Shown: piece after piece, positions 57,273 to 64,000 of the stretch | How positions within the stretch are numbered: position 1 is the first letter of the stretch | Layout of the letters: every line of letters begins with the position of its first letter | Source: an uncultured Sphaerochaeta sp. | GTDB taxonomy: Bacteria > Spirochaetota > Spirochaetia > Sphaerochaetales > Sphaerochaetaceae | Reading direction: 5' to 3' | Length of the DNA: 64,000 nt | Assembly (NCBI RefSeq): GCF_963676285.1 | Contig: NZ_OY781063.1 | Span: forward strand, 2,790,001-2,854,000 | The notes under the pieces: generated by a model | Seen by the model: only the letters and a program-made list of their open reading frames with translations | What the model was told of the DNA's origin: nothing | The model's database searches: none | Program-made: the position numbers and the translations under genes

Positions 57273-59867
57273 ATGGATTATACAGAAAAGGATTTTGGAA
57301 AGATTTTAAAGCAAAACGCTCTCAAAATGCGTCGGATGATGCTGCAAAGCAACACGACTTGCATGAGGGTGTATGACCGAAACTTGGAAAGGTTTCCTGT
57401 TACTGTTGATCTCTATGGCCCCTATGCAAGAATCACCGATTACAGCGATGATGGGTTGGATGAAGAGGATGAGAGGATTTGCTGCGATATCGTCTCACGT
57501 ATGCTCTATGTACAAACCAGCCATGTGGTGTTCCATCGACGTCCAAAGCGGATGGGAAAGGAGCAGCATAGCTTGCAAAGCGATCAATCCTTGGAAGTAC
57601 AGGTCAATGAAAATGGACTTTTGTTCACTGTTGATCTGACCAAGCGGATTGACACCGGCTTATTCTTGGACCATATGCTTACAAGGACAGTGGTTGAAGG
57701 TATGAGCCGAGGATGCAAGGTGTTGAACTTGTTCTCCTACACAGGGTCCTTCTCGGTATATGCTGCCCGTGGTGGAGCTGAACGTGTAGAATCTGTGGAC
57801 TTGTCCAGTACCTATACTGCATGGGCAGAAAAGAATCTTGCCGATAATGGATTCCCTCAAGCAGTGGTTCCTTGCATTGCTGCAGATGCATGGACATATG
57901 TGATGGAAGCATATGCACAAGGCAAGAAGTATGATTTGATCATTTTCGACCCGCCGAGTTTTTCGAACAGTCGGAAAATGGATCATGATTTTGATGTCCA
58001 AAGGGACTATTTGCGTTGGATGAAGATGCTTAATGCACTTCTTGCGATGGGTGGAAAGTTAGTGTTCTCAACAAATTTGAGAACATTCAAGATGGATGAG
58101 AAAGCAATACGTGGATTTGAGATCAAAGAGATTACCAGGCGAGTCGCAGCACCGGGATTTACCCGCCGTCTGGGAACTGCGAGGACGTGGTTGCTGACGA
58201 AACACGAAGATATACGGATACCAGATAGATGGATAACCTCCGTACAAGAGAAAGCTGGCAAACAAGACCAGCACGATGAGAATGGGCAAGAAGCCCGTAT
58301 ACTAAACAAAGAAGTAAAGAAAATGAAAGCAAAAGAAAAGAATGAACCAGTAGAACTGGAAACCGAAGAAAAAACCATAGTAGAAGAAGCAGCAAACACA
58401 ACTGTAGCAGAACCCGAACAGGCAGAAGAAGATATGGTGCTCCTCAATGATAATGCAGACCAGAAAGTCGAAGATCTCAATGATGAAGATAATGAACTGA
58501 CTCAGGCTGATGAAGAATCAGTTGAGACGGAAACTGATGAAGCCGATGATGAAGAAATTCCTGTGGTTGAACCGAATGAAGTTGAGGATGACCTTCTCAC
58601 ACTTAGTTGGGATGACAACGATTTCGCACCGTTAGTACAGGAATCTTCAGCAGAAGAAGCCGCTGAGAAACGTGCGACTGAAAATCGTGAACCTCGTAGA
58701 GATGATCGACGCGGGGAGCGACCTTCATACAGCGATAGAAATGACAGACGTTCTCGTGGCGACCGTCCTTTCCGCGATAGAGATGACAGACGTGGTGGTG
58801 ATCGTCCTTTCCGCGATAGAGATGACAGACGCCCAGGTGGTGATCGTCCTTCCTTCCGCGATAGAGATGACCGACGCCCAGGTGGTGATCGTCCTTCCTT
58901 CCGCGATAGAGACGACAGACGCCCAGGTGGTGATCGTCCTTCCTTCCGCGATAGAGATGACCGACGCGGTGGTGATCGTCCTTCCTTCCGCGATAGAGAT
59001 GACAGACGTGGTGGGGATCGTCCTTCCTTCCGCGATAGAGATGACAGACGCCCTGGTGGTGACCGTCCCTCCTTCCGCGATAGAGACGACAGACGCCCTG
59101 GTGGTGATCGTCCTTCCTTCCGCGATAGAGATGACAGACGCCCAGGTGGGGATCGTCCTTCCTTCCGCGACCGGGATGACCGACGCGGTGGTGATCGTCC
59201 TTCCTTCCGCGATAGAGACGACAGACGCGGTGGTGATCGTCCTTCCTTCCGTGATAGAGACGACAGACGCGGTGGTGATCGTCCCTCCTTCCGCGACAGA
59301 GATGACCGACGCCCAGGTGGTGATCGTCCTTCCTTCCGTGATAGAGACGACAGACGCCCAGGTGGTGATCGTCCTTCCTTCCGCGATAGAGACGACAGAC
59401 GCCCAGGTGGTGATCGTCCTTCCTTCCGCGATAGAGATGACCGACGCGGTGGGGATCGTCCTTCCTTCCGCGATAGAGATGACAGACGTGGTGGGGGTCG
59501 TCCTTCCTTCCGCGATAGAGATGACAGACGCCCTGGTGGTGACCGTCCCTCCTTCCGCGATAGAGACGACAGACGCCCTGGTGATCGTCCCTCCTTCCGT
59601 GATAGAGACGACAGACGTGGTGGTGACCGTCCCTCCTTCCGTGATAGAGACGACAGACGCCCTGGTGGTGACCGTCCCTCCTTCCGCGATAGAGACGACA
59701 GACGCCCTGGTGGTCGTCCATCGTTCTCCAGTGACAGAAGAGGAAGAGATAGTGGAAGCGATGAACGTAGACAACGTAAATCAGGTCCAAAACCATATGG
59801 TTTTGATTCCTTCCGCCAGACCAAGACAAGAGGTGAACACGAAGACGATCCGTTCATGTCTGAATGA
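57273..59867 (+). CDS. RlmK-like rRNA methyltransferase fused to an acidic, Arg/Asp/Gly-repeat tail
   Basis: Residues 1-320 are a class I SAM methyltransferase resembling the RlmK half of RlmKL (23S m7G2069). SAM loop VLNLFSYTGSFSVYAARGG is at 150-168, the acidic ribose-binding residue at SVDLSS, catalytic motif IIFDPPSFSNSRKM (223-236), and FDVQRDYLRWMKML follows. Residues about 365-490 are very acidic. Residues 500 to about 820 are some 22 copies of FRDRDDRRPGGDRPS or its 14-residue form, then a basic end. The tail is in the same frame with no break; an internal ATG (58324) lacks a good ribosome site. RD/RGG tails typify RNA helicases and nucleolar proteins, so an RNA-scaffolding role is likely but inferred. 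Confidence 0.9.
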   Translation: MDYTEKDFGKILKQNALKMRRMMLQSNTTCMRVYDRNLERFPVTVDLYGPYARITDYSDDGLDEEDERICCDIVSRMLYVQTSHVVFHRRPKRMGKEQHSLQSDQSLEVQVNENGLLFTVDLTKRIDTGLFLDHMLTRTVVEGMSRGCKVLNLFSYTGSFSVYAARGGAERVESVDLSSTYTAWAEKNLADNGFPQAVVPCIAADAWTYVMEAYAQGKKYDLIIFDPPSFSNSRKMDHDFDVQRDYLRWMKMLNALLAMGGKLVFSTNLRTFKMDEKAIRGFEIKEITRRVAAPGFTRRLGTARTWLLTKHEDIRIPDRWITSVQEKAGKQDQHDENGQEARILNKEVKKMKAKEKNEPVELETEEKTIVEEAANTTVAEPEQAEEDMVLLNDNADQKVEDLNDEDNELTQADEESVETETDEADDEEIPVVEPNEVEDDLLTLSWDDNDFAPLVQESSAEEAAEKRATENREPRRDDRRGERPSYSDRNDRRSRGDRPFRDRDDRRGGDRPFRDRDDRRPGGDRPSFRDRDDRRPGGDRPSFRDRDDRRPGGDRPSFRDRDDRRGGDRPSFRDRDDRRGGDRPSFRDRDDRRPGGDRPSFRDRDDRRPGGDRPSFRDRDDRRPGGDRPSFRDRDDRRGGDRPSFRDRDDRRGGDRPSFRDRDDRRGGDRPSFRDRDDRRPGGDRPSFRDRDDRRPGGDRPSFRDRDDRRPGGDRPSFRDRDDRRGGDRPSFRDRDDRRGGGRPSFRDRDDRRPGGDRPSFRDRDDRRPGDRPSFRDRDDRRGGDRPSFRDRDDRRPGGDRPSFRDRDDRRPGGRPSFSSDRRGRDSGSDERRQRKSGPKPYGFDSFRQTKTRGEHEDDPFMSE
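58770..59726 (+). repeat. In-frame 45/42-bp repeats encoding FRDRDDRR(P)GGDRPS
   Basis: About 22 head-to-tail copies, 45 bp (with Pro) or 42 bp (without). Variation between copies is mostly synonymous (GAT/GAC, CGC/CGT, CCA/CCC, TCC). Larger blocks of units recur in order (three PGG forms, then two or three GG forms), a sign of multi-unit duplication. The array lacks stop codons in several other frames, creating long spurious open frames on both strands. Confidence 0.95.
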
Positions 59868-59896
59868 TTCGCTAAACAGTTATCATATATGTATAG

Positions 59897-59919
59897 AACC
59901 CCCTTTTTGGGGGTTTTAT
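59897..59919 (+). terminator. Terminator of the methyltransferase gene
   Basis: The 7-bp stem AACCCCC/GGGGGTT with a T5 loop is followed by TTAT, 30 bp after the stop codon. Confidence 0.75.
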
Positions 59920-59960
59920 GTTGATTGTCTTAAAGATTATTTCCTTCATAACGTATCATG

Positions 59961-59989
59961 TTGACAGGGTACAATACATGGAGTAAGAT
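59961..59989 (+). promoter_or_regulatory. Promoter of the fur-rubrerythrin operon
   Basis: A perfect -35 TTGACA (59961-59966) and -10 TAAGAT (59984-59989) are 17 bp apart. The predicted transcription start lies at about 59996, the first base of the 7-1-7 palindrome described separately. Confidence 0.8.
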
Positions 59990-59995
59990 AACTAT

Positions 59996-60010
59996 TGAGA
60001 TTCAATATCA
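59996..60010. promoter_or_regulatory. Candidate Fur/PerR-family operator (7-1-7 palindrome)
   Basis: TGAGATTCAATATCA has two 7-base arms with one mismatched pair around a central base, the geometry of Fur and PerR boxes. It sits right at the transcription start of the Fur-family gene, so autoregulation is the simplest reading. Confidence 0.55.
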
Positions 60011-60024
60011 TTTAGGAAAAACCC

Positions 60025-60426
60025 ATGAAAGATAAGCGACAAACAATACAAAAGGGATTGGTGTGGGAAGCGGTTACCAACGCTACCAACCATCCAAATG
60101 CTGAACAAATCTACGAGCGTATTGTTGAGAAACATCCTTCAATCAGTAGAGCCACAGTGTATCGAAATCTGAACTCACTTGTTGAGGAAGGAAAAGTGAA
60201 ACGTGTCAGGGTTCTTGGTGGTCCTGACCATTTTGATCGTACTTTGGGGAACCATTACCACATTCAGTGCATCCACTGTAAGCGTGTGGATGATATAGAG
60301 CTTTTTGAGGATATCAATCTGTCTGAACGAAATGTTGATACCAACGGATATACGCTTGAATCATATGAAATAGTTTTCAACGGGATCTGTCCCGAATGTA
60401 AAAAAAATATGCGTGCTGCTCAATAG
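60025..60426 (+). CDS. Fur-family transcriptional regulator (PerR-like)
   Basis: A 133-residue Fur-superfamily protein. The winged helix contains HPNAEQIYERIVEKHPSISR and ATVYRNLNSLVEEG (about 51-64). The dimerisation half has GNHYHIQCIHCKRVDD (metal His plus the first CxxC, about 82-97) and ICPECKKNM (second CxxC, structural zinc). With a rubrerythrin gene 22 bp downstream in one operon, a peroxide-sensing PerR role is more likely than iron uptake control. The two cannot be separated by sequence alone. It is probably autoregulated through the box at its promoter. Confidence 0.92.
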   Translation: MKDKRQTIQKGLVWEAVTNATNHPNAEQIYERIVEKHPSISRATVYRNLNSLVEEGKVKRVRVLGGPDHFDRTLGNHYHIQCIHCKRVDDIELFEDINLSERNVDTNGYTLESYEIVFNGICPECKKNMRAAQ

Positions 60427-60448
60427 CAGTCACTGAAAGGAGCAAGGA

Positions 60449-60991
60449 ATGGAATTGAAAGGATCAAAAACAGAGAAAAACTTGCAAGAGGCTTTTGCTG
60501 GCGAGTCCATGGCTCGTAACAAGTATACCTATTATGCCTCTAAGGCTAAGAAAGAAGGGTATGTGCAGATTGCTAATCTCTTCGAAGAGACTGCTTTCAA
60601 TGAGAAAGAACATGCAAAAATCTGGTTCAAGCTTTTGCAGGAATCTGGTGAGATCCCTACTACTGCAACCAACCTGAAGGATGCAGCAGCCGGTGAACAC
60701 TATGAGTGGACCGACATGTATGCAAACTTTGCGAAGGAAGCTCGTGAAGAGGGCTTTACCAAGATTGCTACCTTGTTTGAAATGGTTGCTGCCATCGAGA
60801 AACATCATGAACAGCGCTATCTTGACCTTTTGAAGAATGTTGAGGGAAGCTTGGTATTCAGTCGTGACGGAGACCAGATGTGGAAGTGTTCCAACTGTGG
60901 TCATATTGTCATTGGTAAAAAGGCTCCTGGCATCTGCCCGGTTTGTAACCATCCCCAGGCATATTTCGAGATTGTTGCAAAGAACTATTAA
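60449..60991 (+). CDS. rbr: Rubrerythrin
   Basis: A 180-residue diiron NADH peroxidase of anaerobes. The four-helix ferritin-like domain carries the ligand Glu in [34 protein letters not shown] and [12 protein letters not shown]. The C-terminal rubredoxin domain has [13 protein letters not shown]...[11 protein letters not shown] with its two CxxC pairs. AAAGGAG precedes the ATG. It is co-transcribed with the Fur-family regulator and ends at a strong terminator. It completes superoxide detoxification begun by desulfoferrodoxin. Confidence 0.97.
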   Translation: MELKGSKTEKNLQEAFAGESMARNKYTYYASKAKKEGYVQIANLFEETAFNEKEHAKIWFKLLQESGEIPTTATNLKDAAAGEHYEWTDMYANFAKEAREEGFTKIATLFEMVAAIEKHHEQRYLDLLKNVEGSLVFSRDGDQMWKCSNCGHIVIGKKAPGICPVCNHPQAYFEIVAKNY

Positions 60992-61013
60992 TGGTTCATG
61001 GTTTCAAAGAAGG

Positions 61014-61040
61014 AGCAGGCTATTGTGGCCTGCTTTTTTC
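61014..61040 (+). terminator. Rho-independent terminator of the fur-rbr operon
   Basis: The 7-bp stem AGCAGGC/GCCTGCT with a 7-base loop is followed by TTTTTC. It sits between convergent genes and may work weakly in the other direction. Confidence 0.85.
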
Positions 61041-61047
61041 TTTGGGG

Positions 61048-62280
61048 TCAATTGTTTTCCAGATGCATGAACTTGAGGGGATTGCTGTGAACCATCTGAT
61101 GAATCTCGTCATCAGTGAAAGGTGACTCCTCAAAGATTCGATAATATGACGTGTATGATTCAACTTTTACAAGATTAACCGAGAAATCAGTACCAAAGAG
61201 ACTTCTGGAGAGTATAATCTGCTTTTGCTCTTCATCAAGTGATTTCAGGTAATTGGAGAGTAGCTGGTAGAAATCAGGGTTGCTTCCGCTGAATGAGACA
61301 TCTGCATATACGTTTGGATAGAGTTGCATAAGCTCAACAAGATCATAGAACCAGGGAGAATCAGGTACCCTGCTTGTCAATCCAGATATAAGTGACAAGG
61401 GATTCTTTTGCAGTTGGTTGTACTGCCAACCATAGTGTGCGAAGTCAATCCTGAGCATAGGGTAGCGAGCAAGCACCGGTTTATAGGAAGCTGGAGCAGT
61501 ATATTTCCAGGCTTCCTTTGCAGGTACCCCTCTGAACCCCTGATCGTCACAGTGGGTCATGATCGGAATATCGTGCTTGTTGCAGAACTCATAGATCATG
61601 ATAACTTTGTCACGTTGTTCTGGGTCGGTAGGCCATGGGTCGTAGCCCATTGGAGGGTAGAACTTGACCCCATAGAATTGCTTCTTGTCATTTTCCTTAT
61701 GAATATAGGTGTCCAGCAGTTTCTCTATGAAGTTCATGGTATGAACCTGTGGGTTGATACCCAGAAAAGGGAAGAACTCGAATAATCCATCGGGATGGGT
61801 TGTTCTGTAATATTCAAACCCTTCCAACGTATCCTTCACATAATCCAGAATTTTTTCTTCTTTGGGAGCAGGATAGTAGAGTGAGTCGTTTCTGATCTTG
61901 TTGCTGGAAAAATCCATCAAGAGCGGGCACATCGCCATTTTGTCATAGGTGTGGGAACGCATGTGCATTTTCCCATCGCGAATATAGGGCGCCTCAGGGC
62001 GAAGCGCTTCTTCGTCATGACTGGGAAATTTTCCCATGAGGTCATCCTCCATCATGACCAAGGTCTCCCCGATGGTCTGTTCAAAGGTGGTCAAGGTATT
62101 GGTGATACGGTTAAGCAGTGCTGCACTCTTACGATTCTTGTTGGTCAGGATATAGCTTGGGGAGAGGGTTCCACTAGTCACCAAGTCTCCAATTCCTCCT
62201 TCCAACGAGGAAAAGAAGGACAACAAGTTTGGATGTACAATATTCATCACATGAAAATGCTGGTCGAAGAAGTATTTCAT
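61048..62280 (-). CDS. Amidohydrolase-family (PF04909-like) metal-dependent hydrolase
   Basis: A 410-residue TIM-barrel amidohydrolase. DQHFHVMN at the N-terminus is the HxH metal motif. VKFYPPMGYDPW, PIMTHCDDQGFRGVPA (a further His), RIDFAHYGW and FGTDFSVNLV (the late Asp) give the remaining ligands of the amidohydrolase-2 class. Relatives are decarboxylases or hydrolases of cyclic acids; the substrate is unknown. AGGAGG lies five bases before the ATG. It is downstream of glnS on the same strand, separated by a hairpin. The unusual length (400 against about 300) includes an N-terminal helical insertion. Confidence 0.82.
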   Translation of the reverse strand: MKYFFDQHFHVMNIVHPNLLSFFSSLEGGIGDLVTSGTLSPSYILTNKNRKSAALLNRITNTLTTFEQTIGETLVMMEDDLMGKFPSHDEEALRPEAPYIRDGKMHMRSHTYDKMAMCPLLMDFSSNKIRNDSLYYPAPKEEKILDYVKDTLEGFEYYRTTHPDGLFEFFPFLGINPQVHTMNFIEKLLDTYIHKENDKKQFYGVKFYPPMGYDPWPTDPEQRDKVIMIYEFCNKHDIPIMTHCDDQGFRGVPAKEAWKYTAPASYKPVLARYPMLRIDFAHYGWQYNQLQKNPLSLISGLTSRVPDSPWFYDLVELMQLYPNVYADVSFSGSNPDFYQLLSNYLKSLDEEQKQIILSRSLFGTDFSVNLVKVESYTSYYRIFEESPFTDDEIHQMVHSNPLKFMHLENN

Positions 62281-62301
62281 ACATCCCTCCTGGGAAGGTG
62301 A

Positions 62302-62323
62302 TGAGGGGTCACAGGACCCCTCA
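62302..62323 (-). other. Intercistronic hairpin between glnS and the amidohydrolase gene
   Basis: The perfect 9-bp stem TGAGGGGTC/GACCCCTCA with a 4-base loop begins 7 bp after the glnS stop. No U-tract follows on the minus strand, so it is more likely an mRNA-stabilising element than a terminator. Confidence 0.65.
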
Positions 62324-62329
62324 TATAGA

Positions 62330-64000
62330 TTACATACCCATCTTCTTTTTCAACTTAGCCCAAGAGTCCTTGAGCGTTACCGTTCTATTGAAAATGAGAT
62401 GGTCTTGACTGCTGGCCTTGCTGTCAAGGCAGAAGTAGCCGTTGCGGATAAACTGCAAGTAATCCCCTTCCTTTGCTAGCTTGATCTGGGGCTCTGCCTT
62501 CGCATTGCTGACAATCTGCAAGGAATCGGGATTCAGGTCATCAAGATAATTGCCTGTCTCCTTACCTGGATACTCAGTGAGGAACAACTTGTCATAGAGG
62601 CGTGCCTCTATGGTAACCCCTTCAGAAGCACTGACCCAGTGACTTGTTCCCTTGACCTTTCTTCCATCAGGGGTGGATCCTCCTCTGGATTCTGGATCAT
62701 AGGTGCAATGCACTTCCACAATGTTGCCATCATCATCCTTTTCCACAGAGTGAGCGGTCACATAGTAAGCGTACTTGAGTCTCACCTCATTGCCAGGATA
62801 GAGTCTGTGATACTTCTTTGGCGGGTCTTCCATAAAGTCTTCGCGTTCGATGTACAGCTCACGTGAGAATGGAATCTGATGCGTTTTGCTGTTTGGGTCT
62901 TCAGGGTTGTCGATAGCTTCGAAGTACTCGACCTTGTCTTCGGGGTAGTTGTCAATGACCAGTTTCAAAGGATCCAGGACGACCATCAGTCGATCAGCGC
63001 GCTTGTTCAGGTCCTCACGAACACAGAACTCCAACAAGGAGTAGTCGACGACTCCTTCAACCTTTGCAACTCCTACACGGCTGATAAAATCCTTCATTGA
63101 TTCAGGCGAGTACCCTCGTCTCCTGATACCACTTATGGTAGGCATTCTTGGATCATCCCATCCATCCACGATTCCCAGCTTGACCAAGTTAAGGAGCCTT
63201 CTCTTGCTCATCACGAAATAATTGATGTTCAAGCGGGCAAATTCATACTGGTGAGGTGTATGCTCAATACCATCGATGCTCGTAGCCCAATCATAAGCAG
63301 GTCGGTGATCCTCGAACTCCAGGGTACAGATTGAGTGGGTGATGCCTTCAATCGCATCGCTGATGGGATGAGTGAAATCATACATAGGATAAATACACCA
63401 CGCGTCCCCGGTTCGTGGATGTGAGGCAAACTTGATACGATAAAGAGCCGGGTCCCGCATATTCAGATTAGGACTGGACATGTCGATCTTGGCTCGAAGA
63501 ATATACTTTCCTTCTGGGTGCTTGCCTTCACGCATCTCAAGGAAAAGCCTGAGGTTTTCCTCGATACTTCTTTCCCGGTCAGGACTGTTTTTCCCAGGTT
63601 CCTTCAAGGTTCCCCGGTATTCCTTCATCTGCTCAGCCGAGAGGCTGTCCACATAGGCTTTTCCTTGTTTGATCAACTCAATTGCTATCTCATACAGCTG
63701 CTGATAATAATCAGAGGCATGATACTCATACTCACCCCAGTCATAGCCCAGCCATTTGATGTCACGCTTGATGGAGTTGATGTACTCCATATCTTCCTTC
63801 TCAGGATTGGTATCGTCAAAACGGAGGTGGCAGCGACCTTGGTATTTCTCAGCAAGTCCGAAATTGATGCAGATTGACTTGATGTGTCCGATATGCAGAT
63901 ATCCATTGGGTTCAGGGGGGAATCTGGTTACAATGGTATTATTAGGAACCCGCCCAGATGCCAGGTCATCCTCGATAATGCGTTCCAAAAAATTCAGGGG
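62330..64000 (-). CDS. glnS: Glutaminyl-tRNA synthetase, 5' end beyond the window
   Basis: At least 556 codons of a class I synthetase charging tRNA-Gln. TRFPPEPNGYLHIGHIKSICINFG carries the HIGH motif, read in two parts. RFDDTNPEKE and the KMSKS-type VMSKRRLLNLV follow, then the beta-barrel anticodon domain ending WAKLKKKMGM. TTG 63988 could be taken as a start, but the frame continues upstream as PLNFLERIIEDDLASG. NFLxRIIxxDLASG is the conserved GlnS N-terminus, so the gene runs off the window. It pairs with the tRNA-Gln gene at 38699. Confidence 0.95.
   Translation of the reverse strand, partial: PLNFLERIIEDDLASGRVPNNTIVTRFPPEPNGYLHIGHIKSICINFGLAEKYQGRCHLRFDDTNPEKEDMEYINSIKRDIKWLGYDWGEYEYHASDYYQQLYEIAIELIKQGKAYVDSLSAEQMKEYRGTLKEPGKNSPDRERSIEENLRLFLEMREGKHPEGKYILRAKIDMSSPNLNMRDPALYRIKFASHPRTGDAWCIYPMYDFTHPISDAIEGITHSICTLEFEDHRPAYDWATSIDGIEHTPHQYEFARLNINYFVMSKRRLLNLVKLGIVDGWDDPRMPTISGIRRRGYSPESMKDFISRVGVAKVEGVVDYSLLEFCVREDLNKRADRLMVVLDPLKLVIDNYPEDKVEYFEAIDNPEDPNSKTHQIPFSRELYIEREDFMEDPPKKYHRLYPGNEVRLKYAYYVTAHSVEKDDDGNIVEVHCTYDPESRGGSTPDGRKVKGTSHWVSASEGVTIEARLYDKLFLTEYPGKETGNYLDDLNPDSLQIVSNAKAEPQIKLAKEGDYLQFIRNGYFCLDSKASSQDHLIFNRTVTLKDSWAKLKKKMGM

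Noticed and set aside
58770..59726. Regular short repeats resembling a CRISPR array
   Set aside because: The units abut with no unique spacers, are in frame with a coding sequence, and vary mainly at synonymous positions. No cas gene is present.
58502..59964. Long open frames in other frames of both strands across the 45/42-bp repeats (up to 451 residues)
   Set aside because: Units that are multiples of three and lack stop triplets keep several frames open. Only the plus frame joined to the methyltransferase makes a sensible charged repeat and has upstream coding context.
63986..63988. TTG as the start codon of glnS
   Set aside because: The frame continues upstream to the window edge as PLNFLERII, matching the conserved GlnS N-terminus NFL, so this TTG is an internal leucine codon.

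Overview
This 64 kb window looks like chromosomal DNA of a free-living or gut-type anaerobic spirochaete, most probably Sphaerochaeta or a close relative. This is an inference from gene content and style, not from a database search. The clues are moderate GC content, secreted binding proteins whose leaders end in an LFAAGTKE or LFSAG type sequence, oxygen defence by desulfoferrodoxin and rubrerythrin, SpoVG without other sporulation genes, and many spirochaete-style lipoproteins. I see no insertion sequence, prophage, integrase or CRISPR array. Most of the window is ordinary core genome.

Layout. 1-3710 (+) is a ribosome and cell-cycle operon: rplU (cut by the window start), rpmA, obgE, nadD, yqeK, a small lipoprotein and rsfS. 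3712-8650 (-) is a ChvE/GguAB-type sugar ABC transporter with a LacI regulator. 8859-14282 (-) holds a MATE exporter and an ABC importer (ATPase, permease and two tandem paralogous binding proteins). A 95-residue, extremely acidic protein follows. 14847-17572 (+) is pdxA, a lipoprotein and a cobalamin adenosyltransferase. 17665-21976 (+) is an operon of a CpsB-like PHP phosphatase, an AAA ATPase/RloB-like pair with degenerate catalytic motifs, a seven-helix membrane LuxR regulator and an alpha/beta hydrolase. 22811-26886 (+) encodes three aminoacyl-tRNA synthetases, and 26931-29399 a NitT/TauT-type ABC importer. 29396-35602 (-) holds desulfoferrodoxin, glutamate dehydrogenase, methylthioadenosine salvage genes (mtnA, mtaD) and an acyl-CoA ligase.

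The second half continues with a HAD phosphatase and a SMUG1-type uracil-DNA glycosylase. Next is a housekeeping run (ispE, spoVG, tRNA-Gln, rplY, pth, tilS, ftsH, lepA, galM, udk, yidD). Then comes a 56-residue basic protein whose promoter overlaps a Fur-like box, and a 1578-residue lipoprotein. The lipoprotein consists of three almost identical 332-residue 5'-nucleotidase-like units followed by one intact 5'-nucleotidase. It is followed by tRNA-Asn, a lone FtsX-type permease, galE, a phosphohexomutase, and an rRNA methyltransferase whose C-terminal half is an acidic stretch plus about 22 copies of an Arg/Asp/Gly repeat. The window closes with a Fur-family regulator and rubrerythrin operon, an amidohydrolase, and glnS running off the end.

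The items most worth following up are: (1) the nucleotidase array, in which three tandem copies have lost the metal-binding residues while the fourth keeps them; (2) the intact but catalytically degenerate RloA/RloB-like pair, co-transcribed with a membrane LuxR protein; (3) the methyltransferase with its long RNA-binding-like disordered tail. Smaller regulatory observations include two Fur-type boxes, two probable leaderless mRNAs, and palindromes at several promoters.
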